A DNA stretch of 56,710 bases, from the NCBI GenBank assembly GCA_046704785.1, contig JBJKRF010000021.1, positions 1 to 56,710 of the forward strand, read 5' to 3'. The notes beneath the pieces were generated by a model, which worked only from the letters and a program-made list of their open reading frames with translations, had not been told where the DNA came from and ran no database searches. Below are positions 48,607 to 56,710 of this stretch, one piece after another; position 1 is the stretch's first letter; every line of letters starts with the position of its first letter. Made by a program: the position numbers and the translations under genes. Source of the DNA: JBJKRF01 sp046704785 (GTDB taxonomy: Bacteria > Chloroflexota > Anaerolineae > Anaerolineales > Villigracilaceae).

Positions 48607-49523
48607 AAGACGAACGTGGCCCCTGGTACCTGTTGACCGGTGTAGTGATTGGGTTGGTCATGGGCCTACTCTACGCCTGGGTGCTTTCCCCCATCCAATA
48701 CACAGATACAACCCCCGCTTCCCTGCGCGCCGACTTCAAGGATAATTATCGCTACATGATTGCCCTGGCTTACGATGCAACCGGCAATCTCAACCGGGCG
48801 CAGGCCCGGCTCGCCTTGCTCGGCGACGGGGATTCCGCCCAGGCGTTGGGACGGCAAGCCCAAACCATGTTATCGAACAACGCCCCCATCGACTCTATTA
48901 ACATCCTCGCGAATCTATCACAAGCCCTGCAAGCCAATGTTCCCCTCCAGACGACAACAGCCGGGGCAGTCACCCCGCCGCCTGCTTCGCCGTTCCCTGA
49001 GATCTCCAGCCCGACGGCAAATGCCCCCGCAGCGACTTTTCCTCCACTGGCTTCCACACAAGCGCATCAAGAGACATTTACAGCTTCGCCAGCTGAAACT
49101 TTCTCCCCCGATACGGAGACACCTATAGCCGTTGCCACGCCGTTCGAGACGGCCACCCTGCGCCCCACACATACGCCAACGCCGACGCCGGGCGCGCCGT
49201 TCACACTGACCAACCAGTCCACGGCTTGCGACCCCAGCCAACCCGGCTTATTACAGATCTACGCGAAGGACTCAGCCGGGCAGGACGCAGCCGGAATCGA
49301 ACTGGTCATCACCTGGTCCAACGGCGAAGAACATTTCTTTACGGGCCTGAAACCAGAAATCAGCAACGGGTACGCCGATTACATGATGTCACCCAACGTG
49401 CAATATGTACTCACCATCAGCAACGGCGCCACCCGTGTCACAGGGCTGACGCCCCCCGTCTGCACTGCCAGCGACGGTAGCAATTATCCGGGCAGCATCC
49501 AACTCGATTTTCAGCAACCATAA
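48603..49523 (+). CDS. Membrane-anchored protein with Thr/Pro stalk
   Basis: A 306-residue protein with a GTG start overlapping the previous stop. One N-terminal helix (LLTGVVIGLVMGLLYAWVL) is followed by a helical domain homologous to the preceding small protein (to ~110). A Thr/Pro/Ala stalk follows (~115-200). A C-terminal ~100-residue beta domain has two Cys (STACDPSQPGLLQIYAKD and PPVCTASDG) and QDAAGIELVITWSNG. The last resembles Ig-like carbohydrate-binding or surface domains. Exported and cell-surface attached by prediction; function unknown. A bidirectional terminator follows. Confidence 0.65.
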   Translation: MKDERGPWYLLTGVVIGLVMGLLYAWVLSPIQYTDTTPASLRADFKDNYRYMIALAYDATGNLNRAQARLALLGDGDSAQALGRQAQTMLSNNAPIDSINILANLSQALQANVPLQTTTAGAVTPPPASPFPEISSPTANAPAATFPPLASTQAHQETFTASPAETFSPDTETPIAVATPFETATLRPTHTPTPTPGAPFTLTNQSTACDPSQPGLLQIYAKDSAGQDAAGIELVITWSNGEEHFFTGLKPEISNGYADYMMSPNVQYVLTISNGATRVTGLTPPVCTASDGSNYPGSIQLDFQQP

Positions 49524-49542
49524 ATTCGGGGAATAGGCATAA

Positions 49543-49583
49543 AAAAACAGTCGGGTGTCCAGTTTTCACACCCGGCTGTTTTT
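49543..49583. terminator. Bidirectional terminator between convergent genes
   Basis: AAAAACAGTCGGGTGT at 49543-49558 pairs with ACACCCGGCTGTTTTT at 49568-49583 (one G-U). A runs on one side and T runs on the other serve both the 48603-49523 gene and the LCP gene. Confidence 0.85.
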
Positions 49584-49598
49584 AATCGGTTCACACCT

Positions 49599-51014
49599 TT
49601 AAGGCATGGGGTTGTTAGCGGCCCAATCATCTCCTAAGATGATCTCGATGTCTGCAGGCGCGCTAGGGTCATATTTGTTGATAATTTGGGACGAAGACTT
49701 CAAGCCAAACAGTTGTTGAAAATACTTCAAAGTATATGGACGACCACTGTGATCGATGATGGTGGTGACGCTGGAGGCCTGCGCTGCGTTCCCTACGCTT
49801 ACCACATTGATGCCCTGCGCTTTTAGATAATCGCTCGTCTTGCTCGCAATCCCGCTGGTGTAGGTGCCGTTAAGCACACTGACCGTCGCGTTTTCCTGTT
49901 TCGCAAGGTCCAAGGCATTGGCGCCCTGCGCATCGGGGCTCAACGGTCCGCCGGCGACGAAGATCGAATCGCGCAATTCGCGGATCTTATCCGGGATTGG
50001 CTTGAAGATGTCGAGGCTCTGTCCGTTCTGCACAACCTTTCCCAAGGTGACCATACTGAAGTCAATAACCGCTTGCTTGATATTATCGCGCGGAATCTGG
50101 TCAGCCAGTACAGCCAACTTAACGGCATCATCCAACGGCAGGTTGGTTTTGATCCCGTTTTGTACGGATTGGTACAGCGCGGAGGTGTGCGTTATGATGA
50201 ACGGGAAATTCGACGGGTCCATGATCTTGTCACGGACGGCAAAAATAACCTGCTGCTGGCGCATGGCGCGGTCGATATCGCCGTTCTGGGTATAACGATT
50301 ACGAGCATACGCCAGGGCTTTCTGTCCATCGAAGTGGTGCGGCCCGGCAGAAATGGTAACGTCATCGGGGCCTGCGCCCATTGGGTCAAGCTTGATTTTA
50401 TGGGGCACATTGATGTCGATGCCGCCGATGTCATCGATAAAAGTGACGAAAGCCCAGAAGTCGATTTGGGCGTAGTACTGGATCGGAACCCCCAGGAACT
50501 GTTCCACGGTCTTGACGGCCAGGGCCGGGCCGCCGCCCGGAAGCTTGTTGGCCTCGCCCAGGTAATACGCTGTATTGATCTTTCCGTAGCCGTAACCGGG
50601 AATATTCACCCACATATCACGCGGGATCGACAACATGGCCGCCGTTTTCGTTTGCGGATCGATGGTCAGCAGGATCATGGTGTCGGTACGGGAAGGCCCA
50701 TTACGATCCGCAGACCAATCGCCATAGTCGAGACCCATGACCAGGATGGAAACGCGGCTGGCGCCATCCCAGGCGGCTGGCAGCGCCGCATCGGGGGCCG
50801 AGATCGTCGGTGCAGGCGTCGGCAACCCACTGACATCTTGCGTTGCAGCAGCCACGCCACCGCCACTGTTGTCAACGGGAACGCCGGCAATGGGAGAAAG
50901 CTTCCATCCCAGGATGACGTTATACGCCAAAATAGTTACGCCAATAAACACCACAAGCCCTACGACAGCCAGGATGATTTGACGAGGAGTAGGTTTGAAA
51001 TTAAGTTGTTTCAT
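49599..51014 (-). CDS. LytR-CpsA-Psr (LCP) family protein
   Basis: A 471-residue membrane-anchored enzyme. LCP proteins attach lipid-linked glycopolymers to peptidoglycan or other surface acceptors. One N-terminal helix (IILAVVGLVVFIGVTILAYN), a linker, then the LCP domain (~95-300) with MGLDYG, RTDTMILLTIDPQTKTAAML, SIPRDMWVNIPGYGYGKINT, DFWAFVTFIDDIGGIDINVP and LAYARNRYTQNGDIDRAMRQ. A C-terminal LytR_C-like domain (~360-460) follows (VSVLNGTYTSGIASKTSDYL). The ATG at 51014 puts the helix at the N-terminus. Together with murI and the VanW-type gene it supports a cell wall with attached glycopolymers. Confidence 0.88.
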   Translation of the reverse strand: MKQLNFKPTPRQIILAVVGLVVFIGVTILAYNVILGWKLSPIAGVPVDNSGGGVAAATQDVSGLPTPAPTISAPDAALPAAWDGASRVSILVMGLDYGDWSADRNGPSRTDTMILLTIDPQTKTAAMLSIPRDMWVNIPGYGYGKINTAYYLGEANKLPGGGPALAVKTVEQFLGVPIQYYAQIDFWAFVTFIDDIGGIDINVPHKIKLDPMGAGPDDVTISAGPHHFDGQKALAYARNRYTQNGDIDRAMRQQQVIFAVRDKIMDPSNFPFIITHTSALYQSVQNGIKTNLPLDDAVKLAVLADQIPRDNIKQAVIDFSMVTLGKVVQNGQSLDIFKPIPDKIRELRDSIFVAGGPLSPDAQGANALDLAKQENATVSVLNGTYTSGIASKTSDYLKAQGINVVSVGNAAQASSVTTIIDHSGRPYTLKYFQQLFGLKSSSQIINKYDPSAPADIEIILGDDWAANNPMP

Positions 51015-51054
51015 AGTAAGTTTGATTTTCCGTAAAAAACCGAAACCGTTTTTC

Positions 51055-51636
51055 TCATTCAGGTTTGATATATACCATTCCCAGACCAAGTTTGTCGAGA
51101 CCTTGCTCGGCCCAATATTGCATATGAACCGAGTCAGCTTCGAGGGCTTTCATCAGGGCGGGAATGGCCTGGTAGTCTTTGATTTCAGCCAGGGCATGGA
51201 CGGCCCGAATCTTTGCCGTTTGAGTCCCGGTTTCCAGCACATCGATCAGCGTCGGTGTAGCTGCTTTACCAATCGCAATCAACGCGCTGCACGCCAGGTC
51301 GGGGAGTAACGAATCAGAAGCGGAAAGCGCCTCGATTAACGGCGGAATAGCTTGCAGGTGAGGATGGCGTCGCAGAGCGATGGCGGCAGCCTGACACACT
51401 TCGTCAGCGCCGTCATTCAATGCAGCCACCAACACACGGGTTACCTCGTCTGACGTAGGCATTTCGGCCAGGGCACGGACAGCCCACCAGCGCAGGTCGC
51501 TGTCTGGCGCATGGAGCATTTCCTGTAAAGCCGGAAACGCTTTCGCGCCCAGAGAGGCCAGTTGAACAGCTGCGGCTTCTGCGCGCCGCTCCTCGCCACA
51601 AGCAAGCTCGGCAAGTAGCGCTTCGAGGCGGTCCAT
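51055..51636 (-). CDS. HEAT-repeat protein
   Basis: A 193-residue helical solenoid of about five to six HEAT/PBS-type repeats (for example LRWWAVRALAEMPTSDEVTR, then QAAAIALRRHPHLQAIPPLI, then VRALAEIKDYQAIPALMKAL). Such proteins are scaffolds or, in a few cases, lyases; no catalytic residue is apparent. It begins 1 nt after the Trm112-like gene ends and lies 40 nt before the LCP gene, so the three likely form one operon. Confidence 0.8.
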   Translation of the reverse strand: MDRLEALLAELACGEERRAEAAAVQLASLGAKAFPALQEMLHAPDSDLRWWAVRALAEMPTSDEVTRVLVAALNDGADEVCQAAAIALRRHPHLQAIPPLIEALSASDSLLPDLACSALIAIGKAATPTLIDVLETGTQTAKIRAVHALAEIKDYQAIPALMKALEADSVHMQYWAEQGLDKLGLGMVYIKPE

Positions 51637-51637
51637 T

Positions 51638-51856
51638 CTAGTGGGCAGGCGGCGGAACCGGCAAGCTCTCCACCGGGGTTGCAGTCCATTTGTCGCCTTC
51701 GTCGATCAACATCACCGGGATGTCATCGACGATGGGATATTTTCGGCCACAATCCTTGCAAACCAGCCAGGAGTCACGTGTGAGGCTAAGCAACCCCTCT
51801 TTCTCGCGCACGCATGCAGGACAACGCAAAATTTCGAGCAGTTCTTGACTGACCAT
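51638..51856 (-). CDS. Trm112-like small zinc-binding protein
   Basis: A 72-residue protein of the Trm112/YcaR group. LEILRCPAC and LVCKDCGRKYPIVDDIPVML give the four zinc cysteines (CPAC, CKDC). Trm112 proteins activate methyltransferases; short bacterial members are often uncharacterised. A strong GGAG ribosome binding site precedes the ATG. It is the first gene of the 51856-49599 minus-strand set. Confidence 0.85.
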   Translation of the reverse strand: MVSQELLEILRCPACVREKEGLLSLTRDSWLVCKDCGRKYPIVDDIPVMLIDEGDKWTATPVESLPVPPPAH

Positions 51857-52049
51857 TGATTTCTCCTGAAAGACAAATTGCCTGATATTTCAGATTCTTG
51901 GGTCGTTGGCAAAATGGAGTGGTTTTATGCACATCCACCTCTGTTCCCAAAGAACCAATATTTCTAAGGGAAAGATTGTACCATGTCTGTTACTTCGCGC
52001 TGCAGAAACGCTGCGAGGGAATTTCCATCCCTTCCAGGGCAATCGACCC

Positions 52050-53960
52050 TTAGCCAGGGCTCTGACACAAATTCCTTTTCTTTAACGTTTTTTCCGGGTC
52101 TTTTGTGCCCGGACCATACTGGCAAACTGCCGCCCAGGGTTCGTAATGGGTAGAGAACTGGTCGCTGAACATCAGGGTATTACCGCGCATGACCGTGCGT
52201 TTGACCAGCACATCGGCCCCGTCAGCGGCCCAATCGACCTGTTGAATCTCACCTGTGCTGAAGTCGGAATTTTCTTCGACGACCGGTTTCGGCGCCGGGA
52301 CGATGTTCTGGGGGCCGCTGGCGTCGATCTTGACCGTGCGACCGTCGTCGGTGGAATAGAACTTCCAGGTCAATGAATAATGCTGCGCGTCGAAAACCGT
52401 CTCCATCAACAGCCAGTAAGGACGGTCGTTGTTGAATTTAAAATCCACCAGAGGAAAATAAACGGTGGCATCGATGCCTGCCAGCAACGGATTATCGGCT
52501 CCCGTGGATGTCTGCTCGTAATAATGAACGCGGTAAGCGTGCGAATGGCGCTCCACAATGGGGTAGCCGCCAAAGAGCGCCGCCCGAAACAAGGTGGTGC
52601 TGACCTGGCAAACGCCGCCGCCCACACCGGTGATGGTCTGGCCGCCGTAAATGATCAGAGCCTCGGCGTACCCATTGTCCAGGCTGATATCGCCGATGTA
52701 CTGCCCCATCGAAAAGGTGGAATTCGGCGGGACGAGCAGGCCGTTGAAACGGGCCGCCGCCGTCTGGATGTTCTGCAGCCGCGCTGCGGGCGAACCATAA
52801 AAATAAGTGGTCTGTTCGCTGACGAGTTGCAGGATGCCCAGCTTCTGCGCCGTTGCATCGCTGGCAACCTGCGGCTCATTATGCGTCACGCTCAGTTCAG
52901 CGCTCTGCTGGCCCTGCGCCACCGCCGTCTCGACGGCCTGGAGCGTGGCGTCCTCATCCAGGGTCAAGCCGACCACCGAGGGTTGCAGCAAGTCAAGTTG
53001 TTGCGTCGTATCGTCAAACGTAAAGCGGGCGTCGGCCTTATCGCGATTGATCTGCTTGGCAAGTGCATCCAGGATTGGCTGGAATTTTTGCGGATCGACT
53101 TGCAGAGCATACTTGCTGCCCGAATCGCCACTTACACGGGAGACACGCAGCATACCGGCCAGGTCTTTAGGATCGATGGCCCACGGCCCCGGGTCGTCCT
53201 GTTGCGCATTGGGAATGGACAGCACGAACGAGGCCGACAGCAGGTGACGGGCCTGCTCCGCTTCTGCCGAGGCATCCATTATGGTAGGCGCTTGCTGCTG
53301 GATGACAAGCGGAATTTCGCCATCGCGGAAAGACTGCATCTGCGCATTGACGTAAACCAGGGTTGATTCCACGTTGAGCGTTCGGCCCATCTGGCCCGGC
53401 TCCGCGCTGACGGTCAGCCCATCCACTGACAGGCTGGCGTCCACCGCGGGCTGGTCGATCTGCGCGGCCAACTGCTGAAGGTAAGCGTAAGCCTGTCGCT
53501 GGTCGAACACGCTCACGGGAGAAACGACCTCGCCCACTTGCGCGGCGTTCAATTGGTCGTAGACGTTCTGGAACAGGTTGCCGCTGCGTCCCACCTGATA
53601 AGCCAGTTTGGCGGTGGCGTCCGGGTCGATGACCATCCCCAACTGGGCCGGCGTAGCCACCCACGTCCTGCTCCCGTCTCGGAAAAGGATGCGTCCGCCA
53701 TAAGGATAGGTCAACTCGGCGCTCAAGCGGGCCGAGGCGTCTGCTTGGCTGAGCCCCGACAGGTTCACACCGGCGACGGAGACACCAGGGAAGACGCGCC
53801 CCAGGTATAGGAGCTGGTACCCGCCGGACAGGACGAATAAAACCACGAAAAACAGGATCGCTCCGAAAAACAGGCCGAGGGCCATTTGCAGCCAGATCAG
53901 GCCATGTTCTCCGCGGCGACGGCGGCGTGGATGGACGAAGCGAACGGGGGTCGTATTCAT
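52050..53960 (-). CDS. VanW-type protein with peptidoglycan-binding-like domains
   Basis: A 636-residue protein with a basic N-terminus, one helix (MALGLFFGAILFFVVLFVLS) and an outer part. Residues ~45-340 hold two PG_binding_4-like repeats (GVSVAGVNLSGLSQADASAR and a later homologue). The VanW domain is at ~390-520, with LVPPNSTFSMGQYIGDI, YGGQTITGVGGGVCQVSTTL and HSHAYRVHYYEQ. A C-terminal G5-like extension follows (TDDGRTVKIDASGPQNIVP). VanW proteins are linked to cell-wall glycan by context; the activity is unproven. The start could instead be GTG 53966; ATG 53960 has the better-spaced GTGAG. Confidence 0.82.
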   Translation of the reverse strand: MNTTPVRFVHPRRRRRGEHGLIWLQMALGLFFGAILFFVVLFVLSGGYQLLYLGRVFPGVSVAGVNLSGLSQADASARLSAELTYPYGGRILFRDGSRTWVATPAQLGMVIDPDATAKLAYQVGRSGNLFQNVYDQLNAAQVGEVVSPVSVFDQRQAYAYLQQLAAQIDQPAVDASLSVDGLTVSAEPGQMGRTLNVESTLVYVNAQMQSFRDGEIPLVIQQQAPTIMDASAEAEQARHLLSASFVLSIPNAQQDDPGPWAIDPKDLAGMLRVSRVSGDSGSKYALQVDPQKFQPILDALAKQINRDKADARFTFDDTTQQLDLLQPSVVGLTLDEDATLQAVETAVAQGQQSAELSVTHNEPQVASDATAQKLGILQLVSEQTTYFYGSPAARLQNIQTAAARFNGLLVPPNSTFSMGQYIGDISLDNGYAEALIIYGGQTITGVGGGVCQVSTTLFRAALFGGYPIVERHSHAYRVHYYEQTSTGADNPLLAGIDATVYFPLVDFKFNNDRPYWLLMETVFDAQHYSLTWKFYSTDDGRTVKIDASGPQNIVPAPKPVVEENSDFSTGEIQQVDWAADGADVLVKRTVMRGNTLMFSDQFSTHYEPWAAVCQYGPGTKDPEKTLKKRNLCQSPG

Positions 53961-53970
53961 GGGCACATAC

Positions 53971-54579
53971 TCACGATTTACGGCTCAAACGCGGGAGCAG
54001 CATGGGCGTACGGGCGCGATAAGCCTGGTAGTCCGCGCCGAACTCCTTGAGCAGCTTCCGCTCTTCGAAATGGATACCGACCAGAATGTAAACGGTCAAC
54101 GTGGCGAACACCGCCAAACGGTTGAGAGTCATCTCCGCCGAAAGCCAGATAAACAACAATCCGAAGGTATATAACGGATGCCGCATGTAGGCATACAGGC
54201 CATTCGTCACCAGCTTTTTTTGTGCAGGCGGCGCATCCCACGAGAACTGCCGCAGCCCCATGAACTCCAGGATGTCAGTCTGCACCACGCCGGCGATCAA
54301 TGCAATACCGGCCAGCCCTTGCAAAAGAGTGGTCACGTAAACCCACGGCTCCGGGATGGCATACAACATCCGGTCGGGAGACGTGTAAAGCAGGATCAGG
54401 ATGGGAATCAGGCTCAAGACGGAGAAAATATTGTAAGACAACCGGTACGAATGTTCGCCGTCCGGGCCGAGCCAACGCCGGATGAAATCCTTGACAGGCA
54501 GGGAAGCCAGCAGCGAGTGCACCATGCCCCATACGATACACGCCAGGATCAAAACCGGGGTTCCCATGGAAACTATCAT
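53971..54579 (-). CDS. Membrane methyltransferase-like protein (ICMT/PEMT type)
   Basis: A 202-residue polytopic protein with about five helices. The C-terminal signature of the isoprenylcysteine carboxyl methyltransferase/phospholipid methyltransferase-like group is present: LVTNGLYAYMRHPLYTFGLL and HFEERKLLKEFGADYQAYRA. The Arg-His-Pro and Glu-Glu residues in these motifs contact SAM in characterised members. The substrate is unknown; lipid or isoprenoid methylation is the usual suggestion. The N-terminal ~80 residues hold the first helices. It lies 10 nt upstream of the VanW-type gene. Confidence 0.78.
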   Translation of the reverse strand: MIVSMGTPVLILACIVWGMVHSLLASLPVKDFIRRWLGPDGEHSYRLSYNIFSVLSLIPILILLYTSPDRMLYAIPEPWVYVTTLLQGLAGIALIAGVVQTDILEFMGLRQFSWDAPPAQKKLVTNGLYAYMRHPLYTFGLLFIWLSAEMTLNRLAVFATLTVYILVGIHFEERKLLKEFGADYQAYRARTPMLLPRLSRKS

Positions 54580-54836
54580 ATCAGATACAGATTAGTCCCG
54601 CGTTAAAGGTTACTCTTCGCCACAAGTTGTACGAATGAAGTAGAACGATATTCATGTAATAAGTCAATGAGAAAATTTCGTGATGATAGAGAGATGGTCG
54701 CACGTGTTGCAAATTCACTGTGCCAATGCTTGAAGGCTTGTGTACTTTACACCTGAACATTCAAAAAAGCAAGTTGGATGTGAGCCAGAACTTTTCATTT
54801 CTGTCTCCCTTTGGCTGGCATCGACCATGCAGAGGC

Positions 54837-55760
54837 CTACTGATCCCCGCTTTCGTTGTCACCGGAATGGTTGTTCCCCGACTCTTTTGCGCCATCGGAC
54901 GAATTGGAATCCGGTTGGGCGGCCTGTGTCGACCCGATGCTCGTCGACTCTGATTCTGACTCGGAATTGTGTGTGATCGTCGGCGTTGAGGCAGGTGTCA
55001 GCGTGTCTTCGGGACGCAGTGTTGGCACAAACGTCGGTGTCTGGCTAGGTGCCAGGATCAAAAGAACTTGCTCGGCCTTGATTTTGCCGTCTTCGGTCTC
55101 GCCGTCGATCTGTACCATTGCCCCGGTCGACACTGTCCCGACGATATGAGTCTCGTTATCTACCAAGACCGGAATGCCGGCAATCTGCCAAATACCCTGA
55201 TTCTGCGCTGTAACCATTCCCTGAAAACCAACCGTTTCCAGGCGATTCTGTGCAAAGAGTGTATGAATTTCCTGTACACGTTCCTGATCGAGGTGATGTT
55301 CCAGGCTCACCCGGGCCTGCGGGGTAAATACGAACAAGAGTTGCACATTCTCCCAAGTGCGCTTGACCGGATACAAATTATCACCGGGTACCGTACTCGA
55401 TGCAGCGCTGACCAGACCTGTACCACCTGTCAGCAGGAAGATGAGGACGGCCAGCGCCGTCAATGCCAGGCGTGTAAAACGCCCAGAACGCCAACCGAAA
55501 AACGACAGCGGCAACTTCGTTCGATATTGTTGTTCGCGCAGTTCAGCGGCCTGCTGTAGCACGCGCATCCGGCTGCGCCGCATTGCATCTGCCGGAACAT
55601 CAATTGAGAGGGTCGACTTTGCCTGCGCAGCTGTCTCTAATAGTGAGCGCAATTCATCGGCCCAATATGGGTAGCGCACCAGACAAGACTCAATATCCGC
55701 GCCCTGCTCAAGGGCTTGGAGGCAGATTTCCAAGGCATCATCGTAGAGAGTGTCACTCAT
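54837..55760 (-). CDS. Membrane anti-sigma-like protein, DUF5667 type
   Basis: A 307-residue protein. The cytoplasmic N-terminus (~1-90: DALEICLQALEQGADIESCL, RYPYWADELRSLL) resembles a sigma-binding region, followed by one membrane helix (LALTALAVLIFLLTGGTGLV, ~98-118). A DUF5667-like outer domain has VPGDNLYPVKRTWENVQLLF and SLEHHLDQERVQEI. Next is a DUF5666-like OB-fold segment (VDNETHIVGTVSTGAMVQID). The C-terminus is a Ser/Glu/Asp-rich tail (SESESESTS). Its ATG overlaps the sigma factor's stop codon (ATGA), the usual layout of an ECF sigma/anti-sigma pair. Confidence 0.78.
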   Translation of the reverse strand: MSDTLYDDALEICLQALEQGADIESCLVRYPYWADELRSLLETAAQAKSTLSIDVPADAMRRSRMRVLQQAAELREQQYRTKLPLSFFGWRSGRFTRLALTALAVLIFLLTGGTGLVSAASSTVPGDNLYPVKRTWENVQLLFVFTPQARVSLEHHLDQERVQEIHTLFAQNRLETVGFQGMVTAQNQGIWQIAGIPVLVDNETHIVGTVSTGAMVQIDGETEDGKIKAEQVLLILAPSQTPTFVPTLRPEDTLTPASTPTITHNSESESESTSIGSTQAAQPDSNSSDGAKESGNNHSGDNESGDQ

Positions 55761-56299
55761 GATATTTCGCTCATTCGGCGGTTGAGAGCGACCAGCGCGC
55801 GGAACTGGAGTTGCTTAATTGCGTTGATGTTTTTCTTCATTGCCAAGGCAGTTTCTTCGAGGGACAACCCCTGCCCAAAACGCATGACAATGACGTTTTG
55901 CTGTTCGTCTGTCAGTGTTACCAGCGCTGCTTTTAGGTGGCTTCCGCGTTCCTTTTGTTCATAGTCCAGTGAGGGGTCTGGGCTCTCACCAGGCAGTGAC
56001 TCTGGTAGTTTACTGCTCGGTTGACGATATGACCTGCGAAGTTGATCGGTGACCACATGGGCAGCCGTCCCCAAGAGCCAGGCCTTGAGATTCGTCTCCG
56101 GTGGGCGTCCAGAACGCACGGCCTCCAACAGACGCACAAAAACGTCGCTGGCGATATCCTCGGCGGTCTTTTCGTCATTCAGGCGATAGCGCACGAAGCG
56201 ATATACATCTGGGTAATAATGGTCGAACACGGCGCTGATGATCTGCGGGTCTAATCGTCTCAGGCCATCCAGGTCGTCGAAATCGGCAGAAGCGCTCAT
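55757..56299 (-). CDS. ECF-family RNA polymerase sigma factor
   Basis: A 180-residue sigma-70 family protein. Sigma2 region: VFDHYYPDVYRFVRYRLNDE then AEDIASDVFVRLLEAV. A short linker with NLKAWLLGTAAHVVTDQLRR follows, then Sigma4: LTDEQQNVIVMRFGQGLSLE and ALAMKKNINAIKQLQFRALV. The ATG at 56299 puts the protein start just before region 2. The partner membrane protein overlaps by 4 nt. Its target promoters are unknown. Confidence 0.88.
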   Translation of the reverse strand: MSASADFDDLDGLRRLDPQIISAVFDHYYPDVYRFVRYRLNDEKTAEDIASDVFVRLLEAVRSGRPPETNLKAWLLGTAAHVVTDQLRRSYRQPSSKLPESLPGESPDPSLDYEQKERGSHLKAALVTLTDEQQNVIVMRFGQGLSLEETALAMKKNINAIKQLQFRALVALNRRMSEIS

Positions 56300-56710
56300 G
56301 AAATGGAGTAATTTCCCAAAATTTTGTGGAAAAAGGAACAATCTCTCCACTGATTGTACCATTTGGTAAGTTCTCAACGTCCGGATGCAAACTCGGTTGG
56401 AACGTCACGGTAGGCGTATTACGGCGGTTGAGTGGGTATACAAACTCCAGACTTCTAGAAATTCCTGGCCCACGAGGAATTCGCCTCCTAGCGCAACGGT
56501 TGTGCAACCAGAAGCGGAATCGTGAAAAACGACCAAAAATGGAAGCCGCCATATGTGGAAGTAATTTACGAAGTCGCGCAGGTACACCCATATATTGGGG
56601 TATCCAAATTCGCCATTCTGCATTGACCTTAGCAAATCGATGCGCACAGGACAGAATTGATTTCAGTGCAGTGCTGATTGGCCCTTTTGAAGGCGAAAGC
56701 GATTAAAAAA
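56300..56710. other. Region upstream of the sigma factor, no gene supported
   Basis: About 410 nt to the window end. A plus-strand frame at 56326-56706 is open but has no ribosome binding site and reads like chance sequence (Arg/Cys-rich, no domain), so it is not called. The sigma gene's promoter should lie near 56300-56370 but I could not single it out. Confidence 0.5.

Noticed and set aside
56326..56706. Plus-strand frame at the window end
   Set aside because: No ribosome binding site, no domain, and composition typical of non-coding sequence upstream of a sigma factor gene.
1..56710. CRISPR array, tRNA or rRNA genes, insertion sequences
   Set aside because: I read through both strands and saw no regular short direct repeats with spacers, no tRNA T-loop/anticodon pattern, no rRNA segments and no transposase or integrase.

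Overview
The window looks like a chromosomal segment of a Chloroflexota bacterium, most likely class Anaerolineae. This is inferred from gene content and style, not from a marker search. The clues are secreted lipoproteins with long Thr/Pro linkers, many polytopic GT-C glycosyltransferase-like proteins, a giant DUF11-repeat surface protein ending in a sortase domain, and DUF5667-type anti-sigma proteins. Most genes are moderately GC-rich and use ATG starts with GGAG-type ribosome binding sites. I see no rRNA, tRNA, CRISPR array, transposase or phage gene.

Left part (1-17.4 kb): an OsmC-like protein, a thioredoxin-type arsenate reductase, a DUF1232 membrane protein and a sugar dehydrogenase-like lipoprotein. 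Next come a small Cys-rich protein and an HTH plus PBP-like regulator. Divergent from the regulator is a transcript with a consensus promoter and a SAM-I riboswitch. Its terminator precedes a SnoaL-like gene, a DUF5946 gene, an AT-rich gene of unknown function and metH. After metH come GT-C membrane proteins around coaX (one apparently starting at CTG), a NodB deacetylase, a parvulin-type prolyl isomerase and a Thr/Pro-linker surface protein.

Middle part (17.4-36.2 kb): gatCA on the minus strand, an acyl-CoA dehydrogenase and three more GT-C proteins. The last of these runs, with overlapping or closely spaced genes, into a biotin-dependent acyl-CoA carboxylase operon (carboxyltransferase, biotin carboxylase, BCCP). 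A CYTH-domain enzyme, a PhoD-like phosphatase, a murI/peptidase C26 pair and rplS follow.

Right part (36.5-56.7 kb): a roughly 2,580-residue secreted repeat protein carries LPKTGF directly upstream of its own C-terminal sortase domain. Divergent from it is a ferredoxin-type sulfite/nitrite reductase and a partner gene. Their leader has a consensus promoter, a 31-codon reading frame with three clustered Cys codons, and hairpins whose arms can pair in mutually exclusive ways, so it looks like a cysteine-responsive attenuator. Then follow the SRP RNA with its promoter, a tandem pair of paralogous anchored proteins, an LCP cell-envelope ligase, HEAT-repeat and Trm112-like proteins, a VanW-type protein, a membrane methyltransferase, and an ECF sigma/anti-sigma pair.

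The two strongest signals for follow-up are the substrate-plus-sortase fusion (36514-44268) and the leader-peptide attenuator (44687-44948). A third is the SAM riboswitch, in which the aptamer's P2 strand is identical to the 3' arm of the terminator.
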